From the NCBI GenBank assembly GCA_964353855.1, contig CAYGWX010000001.1:125504-189503 (forward strand): 64,000 nt of DNA. Direction: 5' to 3'. The stretch is from CAYGWX01 sp964353855 [NCBI: uncultured bacterium] (lineage in GTDB: Bacteria; Edwardsbacteria; CAYGWX01). The translations under genes and the position numbers were made by a program. Shown one piece after another: positions 24,569 to 31,355 of the stretch; the first letter of the stretch is position 1, and the number at the start of each line of letters is the position of its first letter. Under the pieces are notes generated by a model that ran no database searches, had not been told where the DNA came from, and saw only the letters and a list, made by a program, of their open reading frames with translations.

Positions 24569-24928
24569 TTGCCCAACTGGGGCGGGGCTTTCGAAGAAAC
24601 CCCCTGGTCGGTTTCTCCCGAGAGACAGAAGGCGCTCATCGAGAAGCTGGCGACCAAGATCGTGGAGATGCGCCTCACCGCTCCGGCCATCTTCCTTCTG
24701 GAATCGTCCAAGCCGCTCTCCTTCCTCGGCAGCCAGGCCCTGGTCTTCCTCCAGCCGGTGGTTCAGGCCGTGTTCCCGTTCAAGGAATACCAGGAGATCG
24801 CGGTCATGCTCGAGGAGCGGGAGAACGTGGAAAGACTGATCGTCGAGATCGAGAGACAGGACGCCGGGGAGAAGGCACCGGGAAAGAAGGAAACGAATCC
24901 ACCATCCAGCGAAGGGAAAGCGTCATGA
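24569..24928 (+). CDS. Conserved hypothetical protein downstream of gcvPB
   Basis: 119 aa, TTG start 1 bp after the gcvPB stop. No domain recognised. The middle has two hydrophobic patches (APAIFLLESSKPLSFLGSQ and ALVFLQPVVQAVFPF) compatible with membrane association or an amphipathic helix pair, followed by a charged helix EIAVMLEERENVERLIVEIE and a disordered tail. Its stop overlaps the next start (ATGA). Tight coupling suggests a shared function with gcvPB or MutL. Confidence 0.7.
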   Translation: MPNWGGAFEETPWSVSPERQKALIEKLATKIVEMRLTAPAIFLLESSKPLSFLGSQALVFLQPVVQAVFPFKEYQEIAVMLEERENVERLIVEIERQDAGEKAPGKKETNPPSSEGKAS

Positions 24929-25239
24929 CCAAGGCTACAGCGAAAGGGTTCTTGCGGGACCACTTCAAAAGGAGAGGGTACCTCAAGATCAAGAAGCCCT
25001 CGCGCACCTCTCACGGAAGCTATGAGCTGCGCTTCTCCACCTCCCTCCCCAAGGAGAAGGCCAAAGTCCTGGAAGCGATGAAGGCCCTGGGCTTCACGCC
25101 CGGCCGGGCCTTCGCCAAGCACTCCCAGACCATCGTGCCCTATTACGGGGCGGAGCAGGTGGAGGCCTTCAAGAAGATGGTGGGCGTGCGCAAGAAAGCG
25201 GCGGCCCCTAAGCGCAAGCGCTTCGGGCGCAGGCGTTAA
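24925..25239 (+). CDS. Small basic protein, unknown function
   Basis: 104 aa, overlapping the previous gene by 4 bp. The N-terminal part (FLRDHFKRRGYLKIKKP..TSHGSYELRF) and the Arg/Lys-rich tail (KKAAAPKRKRFGRRR) suggest nucleic-acid or ribosome contact. No family recognised. It lies between the 119-aa gene and mutL, and AGGAG precedes the next start. Confidence 0.65.
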   Translation: MTKATAKGFLRDHFKRRGYLKIKKPSRTSHGSYELRFSTSLPKEKAKVLEAMKALGFTPGRAFAKHSQTIVPYYGAEQVEAFKKMVGVRKKAAAPKRKRFGRRR

Positions 25240-25269
25240 ATCATCACGGCGTCCTCTCGAGGAGAAGGC

Positions 25270-27075
25270 ATGAACCTGGATCCCAACAAGATTCAATCCA
25301 TCCTGGCCACGGACTGCGGCTCGACCACGACCAAGGCGATCCTGATCGAGAAACAGGGCGAGAGCTACCGCCTGATCGTGCGCGGCGAAGCCCCGACCAC
25401 GGTGGAGGCCCCGTTCGAGGACGTGACCAAGGGGGTCCTGAACGCGGTCCGGGAAGTCGAGGAGCTGGCCGGGCGCAAGATCCTGGAAGGCGAGCGGATC
25501 GTCACGCCCCAGGCGGGCAAGGAGGGCGTGGACCTCTATCTCTCCACCTCCTCGGCCGGAGGGGGCCTGCAGATGATGGTCGCGGGCGTGGTCAAGACGA
25601 TGACCGCGGAGAGCGCGGCCCGCGCGGCCCTCGGGGCCGGGGCGATCGTGATGGACACCCTGGCCAGCAACGACGGCCGCCTGCCCCACGAGCGCATCGA
25701 GCGCATCCGCACCCTGCGGCCGGACATGATCCTCCTCTCGGGGGGGATCGACGGGGGCACGATCACGCACGTGGTGGAGATGGCCGAGCTGATCGCGGCC
25801 GCAGACCCCAAGCCGAGGTTCGGGACCGGATACGAACTTCCGGTGATCTACGCCGGAAACAAGGACGCCCGCGGGGCTGTGGAAAAGACCCTCTCGGCCA
25901 AATCGGCCCTGAAGACCGTGGACAACCTGCGGCCGGTGCTGGAGCGGGAGAACCTGGCTCCGGCGCGGAACGCGATCCACGACCTGTTCATGGAGCACGT
26001 GATGGCCCACGCCCCGGGGTACAAGAAGCTGATGTCCTGGACCCCGGTGCCGATCATGCCCACGCCCGGGGCCGTGGGATTGATCATCCAGACCGTGGCC
26101 GAGCGGGAGAAGATCACGGCCGTGGGGGTGGACATCGGCGGGGCTACCACGGACGTGTTCTCGGTGTTCCAGAACGTCTTCAACCGGACCGTGTCCGCGA
26201 ACCTGGGGATGAGCTATTCCATCTCCAACGTGCTGGCCGAGACCGGCCTGGCGAACATCCTGCGCTGGGTGCCGTTCGAGATGGACGAAGCCGACCTGCG
26301 GAACCGCATCCGCAACAAGATGATCCGCCCGACCACCATCCCGCAGTCCCTGCAGGAGCTCGAGATCGAGCAGGCCATCGCCCGGGAGGCCCTGCGGCTG
26401 GCCTTCATCCAGCACAAGAGCATGGCCGTGGGCCTGAAGGGGGTGCAGCAGGAGCGCACGATCTCGGACGCCTTCGACCAGACGGCCACGGGCGAGACCC
26501 TGATCAACATGATGGACCTGAACATCCTCATCGGGTCGGGCGGGGTCCTGTCCCACGCCCCGCGGAGGGCGCAGTCGGCCCTGATGATGATCGACGCCTT
26601 CGCCACCTGCGGGGTGACCATGCTGGCCGTGGACTCGATCTTCATGGCCCCGCAGCTGGGCGTGCTCTCCACCGTCCATCCCCAGGCGGCCACCGAGGTC
26701 TTCGACAAGGACTGCCTGATCCGGCTGGGAAGCTCGGTGTGCGCGGTAGGCGAGGGAAAGGAGGGGACGACGCCCTGCTTCAAGATCAAGATCACCCGCC
26801 CCAGCGGGGAGGTCCTGGAAGGGACGGTCAACGCCGGGCAAATGGCGCTCCTCCCGCTCCCGGTCCTGGAGAAAGCCAGGGCCGTGATCGAGCCGTCCCG
26901 GAACTTCGACCTGGGCGCCGGCAAGGGAAAGGTCCTGGAGACCGAGGTGGAAGGCGGGGTGGTGGGCGTCGTCCTGGACGGCCGGGGACGGCCGCTGGTC
27001 CTGCCCGAGGACAGGGCGAAGCGGGTCCAGAAACTGCAGGAGTGGAACAAGGCCCTGAACATCTACCCCGGTTAA
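25270..27075 (+). CDS. MutL / GlmL family ASKHA ATPase (B12-mutase accessory-type protein)
   Basis: 601 aa. Two phosphate-binding loops of the actin/Hsp70 fold are visible: TDCGSTTTKAIL (about 14-25) and VGVDIGGATTDVF (about 284-296), with LLSGGIDGG between. This matches the glutamate mutase MutL family, encoded between mutS and mutE in clostridia and proposed as a chaperone or reactivase for the B12 enzyme. No mutase, B12 domain or CoA mutase is found in this window, so the partner is unknown. Neighbours are gcvPB and two uncharacterised proteins, a context unlike that of classical glutamate mutase. Confidence 0.88.
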   Translation: MNLDPNKIQSILATDCGSTTTKAILIEKQGESYRLIVRGEAPTTVEAPFEDVTKGVLNAVREVEELAGRKILEGERIVTPQAGKEGVDLYLSTSSAGGGLQMMVAGVVKTMTAESAARAALGAGAIVMDTLASNDGRLPHERIERIRTLRPDMILLSGGIDGGTITHVVEMAELIAAADPKPRFGTGYELPVIYAGNKDARGAVEKTLSAKSALKTVDNLRPVLERENLAPARNAIHDLFMEHVMAHAPGYKKLMSWTPVPIMPTPGAVGLIIQTVAEREKITAVGVDIGGATTDVFSVFQNVFNRTVSANLGMSYSISNVLAETGLANILRWVPFEMDEADLRNRIRNKMIRPTTIPQSLQELEIEQAIAREALRLAFIQHKSMAVGLKGVQQERTISDAFDQTATGETLINMMDLNILIGSGGVLSHAPRRAQSALMMIDAFATCGVTMLAVDSIFMAPQLGVLSTVHPQAATEVFDKDCLIRLGSSVCAVGEGKEGTTPCFKIKITRPSGEVLEGTVNAGQMALLPLPVLEKARAVIEPSRNFDLGAGKGKVLETEVEGGVVGVVLDGRGRPLVLPEDRAKRVQKLQEWNKALNIYPG

Positions 27076-27157
27076 TGGGACTCCTCCATGTCTGATAAAA
27101 TGGATCTGGCTCTCAGCCCGATGATCAACATCCCACAGCCCACAGCCAACAACTGAA

Positions 27158-28042
27158 ATGCCCATCCGGATCCAGGGAACGCCATGGCCCAAGGAGATGG
27201 AGGTCTTCCTGCAGGAGACCAAGCGGCAGGCCTTCGTCTGCCTGACGCACATCGTCCAGCCCACGGTGGAGCTCCTGCTCGAAAACCTCCCGCCCCGGGT
27301 GAAGCTCCGGGTGCTGGTCCGGATCGACAAGATCACCCTGCACGCCGAAAGCCTGAAGCGGCTCATCGACCGCCCGAACTGCGAGGTGCGGGTCCTGAAG
27401 AACCTGAACAGCAAGATCTACCTCCTGGACGGGGAGCTGGCGGTCTTGGCGGGCTCGAACCTGACCCGGGACGGGCTGGAGCACAACGTGTCCTTCGACG
27501 TCGTGGTGGACGACCGCAAGGCGGCCGGGGAGCTCCTCGCCCGGCTGGAGCAGTACTGGAAGAATGCCGAGGAGGTGAAGGACGTCTCCGCGGCCCTCCA
27601 AAGCAAGAGCCAGGCTTACGGGGCCTGGGTGGACCCGCTCCGGGCCAAGGCCATCGAGTTCCTCTCCTACGAGGACGTGCTGGTGGAGAGGCTGCGGACC
27701 AAGCTCGCGGAGAACCCGGACGATGCCGGCTCCCATCGCCGTCTGGGCGACCTGCTCCGCATCCGGGGCGACCGGGTCGCAGCCATGGAGGCCTACCGCC
27801 GGGCCCTGAGCCTGGATGAGGACCTGAACGAGGCCCGGGTCTCTCTGGCGAAGTGCCTCTGGGAGCACGGCGACCCGGAGCACTGCCTGGAGGAGGTCTT
27901 CGAGGTCCTGAAAAGGGACAAGGCCAACGCCGACGCCTACTACCTGTCCGCCATCGTCTATGAGAAGCGGGGGGAGGAGTCCATGGCCGTGGCCGCCCGC
28001 AAGGAGTACGAACGGCTGTCCGGAGGCAAAGCCTCGGCTTAA
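27158..28042 (+). CDS. PLD-like domain protein with C-terminal TPR repeats
   Basis: 294 aa. Residues about 20-145 form a phospholipase D-like half: LNSKIYLLDGELAVLAGSN with GSNLTRDGL corresponds to HxK...GSxN, but the catalytic His is replaced by Asn84 (N-S-K86). Catalysis is therefore doubtful. Residues about 180-290 carry two to three TPR units (SHRRLGDLLRIRGDRVAAMEAYRRAL and following). A role as a binding or adaptor protein is the safer reading. The 80-bp spacer before it contains a CCCACAGCC repeat. Confidence 0.75.
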   Translation: MPIRIQGTPWPKEMEVFLQETKRQAFVCLTHIVQPTVELLLENLPPRVKLRVLVRIDKITLHAESLKRLIDRPNCEVRVLKNLNSKIYLLDGELAVLAGSNLTRDGLEHNVSFDVVVDDRKAAGELLARLEQYWKNAEEVKDVSAALQSKSQAYGAWVDPLRAKAIEFLSYEDVLVERLRTKLAENPDDAGSHRRLGDLLRIRGDRVAAMEAYRRALSLDEDLNEARVSLAKCLWEHGDPEHCLEEVFEVLKRDKANADAYYLSAIVYEKRGEESMAVAARKEYERLSGGKASA

Positions 28043-28107
28043 CAAGATAAGAAATGATCGATTTCCAGGGTCCTCTTACTAATCTGTCTAAGGGAGTTTA
28101 ACCGCAC

Positions 28108-29235
28108 ATGGCTCATGCATATACCCCCGGTCTCCGCGTGACGGAACGCACCGTGCTCCGCAAGGAGCGCCGGCTTCCCCTCAAGGGCGAGGTGGTGGTC
28201 AAGGAGGGGCAGGAGGTCAAGGCCGAGACCATTGTGGCCAAGACCAACCTGCCGGGGTCGGTCCAGACCGTGAACGTGGCCGGGATCCTGGGCATCCTGC
28301 CCGAGGACGTCTCCGAGTCCATGCTCAAGAAGGTCGGGGACCCGGTCGCCAAGAACGAGGCCATCGCCCAGAGCAAGGGGTTCTTCGGGCTGTTCAAGTC
28401 GCAGTGCAAGGCCCCGGCCGCCGGGACCATCGAGAACGTCTCCACGATCACCGGGCAGGTCATCCTGAGGGAGCCGCCCCTGCCGGTGGAGATCGCGGCC
28501 TACATCGACGGCAAGGTCGTGGAAGTCATCCCCCAGGAGGGGGTGGTGATGGAGACGACCGCGGCCTTCGTGCAGGGCATCTTCGGGGTGGGAGGCGAGA
28601 CCACGGGCATCATCGCCATGGCCACGGACGACCCCAAGAGCGTGCTCAGCCCTGAGATGATCAAACCCGAGCACAAGGGCCGGATCGTGGTCGGCGGGGC
28701 GTTCGTCACCTCCCCCTCCATCGCCCGGGGCATCGAGGTCGGGGCCAAGGCCATCGTGGTGGGCGGGATAGACGACGCGGACCTGAGGGAGTTCCTGGGC
28801 TACGACATCGGGGTCGCCATCACCGGCTCGGAGAAGAAGGGCATCACCCTGGTCATCACCGAGGGGTTCGGAAAGATGGCCATGGCCCACCGGACCTTCG
28901 ACCTCCTCAAGTCCAAGCAGGGCTTGAAGGCCTCGGTGAACGGGGCCACCCAGATCAGGGCCGGGGTGATGCGGCCCGAGGTCATCGTGCCGCTCATCGG
29001 AGCCGGCGCGGTCGCCCGGCCGGACGGCCTGGATGCGGTGCAGGGACTGACCGAGGGCAGCCCGGTAAGGGTCATCCGCGAGCCGTACTTCGGAAGGCTG
29101 GGAAAGGTGAGCGCCCTGCCCTCGGAGCTGCAGAAGCTGGAGACCGAGTCCCACGCCCGGGTCCTGGAGGTGGAGTTCGAGGACGGCAAACGGGCCATCG
29201 TCCCCAGAGCGAACGTGGAAATGATAGAAGGGTAA
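28108..29235 (+). CDS. Barrel-sandwich/KOW-domain protein of unknown function
   Basis: 375 aa, not recognised at family level. The N-terminal third (VLRKERRLPLKGEVVVKEGQ, APAAGTIENVSTITGQV) looks like a biotinyl/lipoyl-type barrel-sandwich hybrid, as in RnfC N-termini. The middle contains alternating beta/alpha segments with glycine-rich turns (GRIVVGGAF, AIVVGGIDD). The C-terminus (about 315-375, GSPVRVIREPYFGRLGKVSAL) is a KOW-like beta barrel. No lipoyl lysine motif is evident. It closes the gcvPB-mutL cluster and is followed by a strong terminator. Confidence 0.7.
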   Translation: MAHAYTPGLRVTERTVLRKERRLPLKGEVVVKEGQEVKAETIVAKTNLPGSVQTVNVAGILGILPEDVSESMLKKVGDPVAKNEAIAQSKGFFGLFKSQCKAPAAGTIENVSTITGQVILREPPLPVEIAAYIDGKVVEVIPQEGVVMETTAAFVQGIFGVGGETTGIIAMATDDPKSVLSPEMIKPEHKGRIVVGGAFVTSPSIARGIEVGAKAIVVGGIDDADLREFLGYDIGVAITGSEKKGITLVITEGFGKMAMAHRTFDLLKSKQGLKASVNGATQIRAGVMRPEVIVPLIGAGAVARPDGLDAVQGLTEGSPVRVIREPYFGRLGKVSALPSELQKLETESHARVLEVEFEDGKRAIVPRANVEMIEG

Positions 29236-29253
29236 CACCAGACCTGTCATATA

Positions 29254-29280
29254 AAGGGGATGCCCCAAGGGCATCCCCTT
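29254..29280 (+). terminator. Rho-independent terminator after the KOW gene
   Basis: 12-bp perfect stem AAGGGGATGCCC-CAA-GGGCATCCCCTT followed by GTT. Confidence 0.85.
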
Positions 29281-29425
29281 GTTCATTGGAATAAAAGGTC
29301 AACAAAGTTAACCTCCATTTTTTAAAAGACTTAGAGGTAGACTTTTAAAACCCAGCCCTCCTCAAAGCCACCCTCTTTAAAGCGTAACCCAAAGCAAACC
29401 AACATGCTGTACGAACACATCCCAA

Positions 29426-29546
29426 GGTGGTCTCACGGTGTTCTGACGGTCTTCCGACGGTGTTCTGGCGGTATTCTGGCGGTGTTCCGGCGGTATTCTC
29501 GCGGTATTCAGGCGGTATTCCCGAGGTCTTCCCTCGGTTTGCTCCA
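29426..29546. repeat. 11-bp-period direct array, module B
   Basis: Eleven consecutive 11-bp units of the type GGTRTTCYGGC, starting at 29426, 29437, 29448 and so on every 11 bases to 29536. The unit differs in sequence from module A (GCCAAYTTSAC), but the period and the position upstream of the 215-aa gene promoter are the same. Confidence 0.9.
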
Positions 29547-29591
29547 ACGATTTTGTCACCTCTGAGGAGTAAAAATTTAATGCTTAGGTAC

Positions 29592-29622
29592 TTGACAAAG
29601 GAATGGTAAACACGATTATAAT
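29592..29622 (+). promoter_or_regulatory. Promoter of the 215-aa gene, module B
   Basis: TTGACA (29592-29597), 19-bp spacer, TATAAT (29617-29622). The spacer AAGGAATGGTAAACACGAT differs from module A at only two positions. Confidence 0.75.
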
Positions 29623-29673
29623 AGGGATGTGAAAAGTGAAGCGTGAAATGTGAAAGGTAGAAAGGAGTAAAAG

Positions 29674-30321
29674 ATGGCAAAGGTAAGAGCGCCGTTACAC
29701 AGCATGGACCTGCGGGGAAGGATGGCCGACGGGTTCGTGTTCTCGGACTGGAAGGGCATCCCCTGGATGAGGACCTTCATCATGCCCAGCCAGCCCAGGA
29801 CCGCAAGGAGGGAAGCGATGTGGGCCACCTTCCCCAAGGTCAGTCGGGAATGGGCCAAGCTCACGGATTCGGACCGGACCAGGTGGGACGAGTTCGCCGT
29901 CCTGATCAAGCCCATGAACCACACCCTGGGACGAAAAGGCAACTGGTCGGGTTTCGACGCCTACGTGTCCATGAACACCGTCCTGGGAGACGCGGGACTG
30001 GCCCTCGTCACCCTGCCCCCGGCACTGCCCCTGCCCAACCCGCTGGAGAGGTTCAGACTCAGAAACCCAGCCCCGGGAGTCGTCAGAATAAGGTGGGAGC
30101 TGTTACCAGCCGGGACCCTCGTAGACCTCTGGCTCAACCAAACCAAAGCCTCCCGCAAAGCCTACCCCTCCAAGTTCAACCACCTGGTCTATGCCGACGG
30201 CACCACCGGCCTCCACGTCCTCACCGGAATCCCAGCCGGAATGAGGGTGGCCGTGAAAGGAAGGGTCGTAAGGCCGGATGGAGGAAAGTCGTATTACGTG
30301 CAGGCGGAGATCATAGTCTAA
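29674..30321 (+). CDS. Module B copy of the 215-aa conserved protein
   Basis: 215 aa, same length and start context (AAAGGAGTAAAAG-ATG) as 14421-15068. Strongly conserved blocks include MAKVR.PLHS, LRGRMADGFVF, MPSQPRT, ERFRLRNP, VDLWLNQTKASRKAYPSK and HLVYADGTTGLHVL. The C-terminal half is more conserved than the N-terminal half, where variation clusters around residues 45-100. No known enzyme motif. It is followed within 6 bp by the promoter of the structured RNA. Confidence 0.8.
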   Translation: MAKVRAPLHSMDLRGRMADGFVFSDWKGIPWMRTFIMPSQPRTARREAMWATFPKVSREWAKLTDSDRTRWDEFAVLIKPMNHTLGRKGNWSGFDAYVSMNTVLGDAGLALVTLPPALPLPNPLERFRLRNPAPGVVRIRWELLPAGTLVDLWLNQTKASRKAYPSKFNHLVYADGTTGLHVLTGIPAGMRVAVKGRVVRPDGGKSYYVQAEIIV

Positions 30322-30327
30322 CCCCCC

Positions 30328-30357
30328 TTGACAGGAAGCCCGCGCTTCTGATATAGT
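30328..30357 (+). promoter_or_regulatory. Promoter of the structured RNA, module B
   Basis: TTGACA (30328-30333), 18-bp spacer, TATAGT (30352-30357), followed by AAGGCCACAACAAGGCAGCC exactly as in module A. Confidence 0.82.
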
Positions 30358-30363
30358 AAGGCC

Positions 30364-30505
30364 ACAACAAGGCAGCCAAGCAGGGAGTCAGACAAACCTG
30401 GTTGAGGAGGAAGCCTTCAATGAATCAGACGCTGGAAGAAGCCCCGGAAACGGGGCGGGTGAAGAAGAGAAGCCATCACCCAACACCCAGCGTCCTTTCC
30501 TTTGC
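30364..30505 (+). ncRNA. Structured RNA, module B copy (new candidate)
   Basis: Outer stem GACGCTGG/CCAGCGTC (30428-30435 with 30487-30494) encloses GCCCCG-GAAA-CGGGGC (30441-30456) and GGGTGA/TCACCC (30457-30462 with 30476-30481, 13-nt loop). Compared with module A, stems are kept, the tetraloop changes to GNRA, and one outer-stem pair changes from G-T to G-C. A T-rich stretch follows (30496-30503). An ATG at 30419, 9 nt after GGAGG, opens a 48-codon frame in this copy only; module A has AAG and a stop at those positions, so coding is unlikely to be the shared function. Confidence 0.7.
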
Positions 30506-30514
30506 CCTGGTACT

Positions 30515-30550
30515 GCGGTTAGTCGGTTGGACAGTTGGGCGGTTAAACGG
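30515..30550. repeat. GGTTNGACGG decamer cluster
   Basis: GCGGTTAGTCGGTTGGACAG followed by TTGGGCGGTTAAACGG; same family as 14295-14328 and 36695-36726. Confidence 0.6.
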
Positions 30551-30594
30551 TAACGGCAAAGACTAACCAAGACAACAAGCAACCAAACAAAAGA

Positions 30595-30613
30595 GGCGGG
30601 GCTTCGCCCCGCC
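30595..30613 (+). promoter_or_regulatory. Leader hairpin before cargo gene at 30635
   Basis: Perfect 8-bp stem GGCGGGGC-TTC-GCCCCGCC followed by CCCCACGTAGGAGGG, where AGGAGG is the ribosome site. The start codon is 21 bp downstream. Confidence 0.7.
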
Positions 30614-30634
30614 CCCCACGTAGGAGGGAAAACA

Positions 30635-31258
30635 ATGGCACGGTCAAATATTACGATTGAGGGTTTGAAAAACATAAGAGACCAAGTCGTTTTTGACCTG
30701 ACAAATGCAGCACACATTGACAATGTGTTTTGGCAGATCCAAGCCATTTTTGAAAATAACCCCGAAATAAATACAGGCGGTATTTTTCAAGAATGGTTAG
30801 TGGATACTTACGTTGATTCAATTACTGTTCGACTTCGCCGCCTTGCAGATAAAGGAAAGAAGAAGATATCTTTATGGCGTCTTCTTGAAGATTGGAAACG
30901 AGACATCGAAAACATTAGGCCTAAGTCAGCAACTAAAGCTGAAATAACAGCTAAACAACAAGAATTAACTAATGCTTTAAATCGTGTTGAAAGCTATGCT
31001 AACTCTAACATAGCCCACCGCGCCCAGAAACCACAGGTTACTGAGCTAACTTATCTTGAGGTCCGCAAAGCTTTGATTTCTACTTTCAAGATATTTAATT
31101 GGTGTTCTTATTTGTTAACTAAATCCGTGTGGGCCACTCCTGTCCCATTGCTTGAGGAAAGTTGGCTTGCTATTTTCAAAGTACCTTGGCTTAAAGATTC
31201 GGCCCCTCCACCTTATAAACACCTCGATAAATTACTCAAGGAGGCTAATGATGGGTAA
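30635..31258 (+). CDS. AbiU2/HEPN-like protein (module B cargo, putative defence)
   Basis: 207 aa, clearly AT-rich against its neighbours. Mostly helical by composition. The pattern of an N-terminal helix with VFWQIQAIF, a central RLRRLADKGKKKISLWRLL, and later YANSNIAHRAQKP (N123-x4-H128) resembles AbiU2-like HEPN proteins, where an R/N-x4-6-H motif is the RNase active site and the protein aborts phage infection. The match is by eye only; no antitoxin gene lies next to it unless the structured RNA plays that role. It replaces the methyltransferase set found at the same place in module A. Confidence 0.55.
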   Translation: MARSNITIEGLKNIRDQVVFDLTNAAHIDNVFWQIQAIFENNPEINTGGIFQEWLVDTYVDSITVRLRRLADKGKKKISLWRLLEDWKRDIENIRPKSATKAEITAKQQELTNALNRVESYANSNIAHRAQKPQVTELTYLEVRKALISTFKIFNWCSYLLTKSVWATPVPLLEESWLAIFKVPWLKDSAPPPYKHLDKLLKEANDG

Positions 31259-31300
31259 TGGTATGGTGGCAGCTTGGGGGCAGCGGTAACAAACCGGTCA

Positions 31301-31319
31301 GGCGGGGCTTCGTTCCGCC
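31301..31319 (+). promoter_or_regulatory. Leader hairpin before the secreted protein of module B
   Basis: GGCGGGGC-TTC-GTTCCGCC. It is the same hairpin as at 30595 but with two C-to-T changes that keep G-T pairing, suggesting the fold matters. Start codon 36 bp downstream. Confidence 0.6.
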
Positions 31320-31355
31320 CCCCAAGAAATCCTAAAGCATAGGAGATAGTAAGAA

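Larger units (their letters stand above)
29236..29673. other. Gene-free 438-bp head of module B
   Basis: Contains in order the terminator (29254-29280), the segment homologous to module A (about 29288-29425), the 11-bp-period array (29426-29546), the conserved promoter (29592-29622) and a short leader made of GTGAAA-type repeats ending in GAAAGGAG. The order matches 13951-14420, but the leader is about 100 bp shorter because it lacks the decamer repeats. Confidence 0.6.
30322..30634. other. 313-bp spacer with structured RNA and cargo-leader hairpin
   Basis: Holds the RNA promoter, the RNA (about 30364-30505), a GGTTNGACGG decamer cluster (30515-30550) and a GC-rich hairpin (30595-30613) before the next gene. 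Apart from a possible 48-codon ORF starting at the ATG at 30419 inside the RNA, no coding sequence. Confidence 0.65.
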
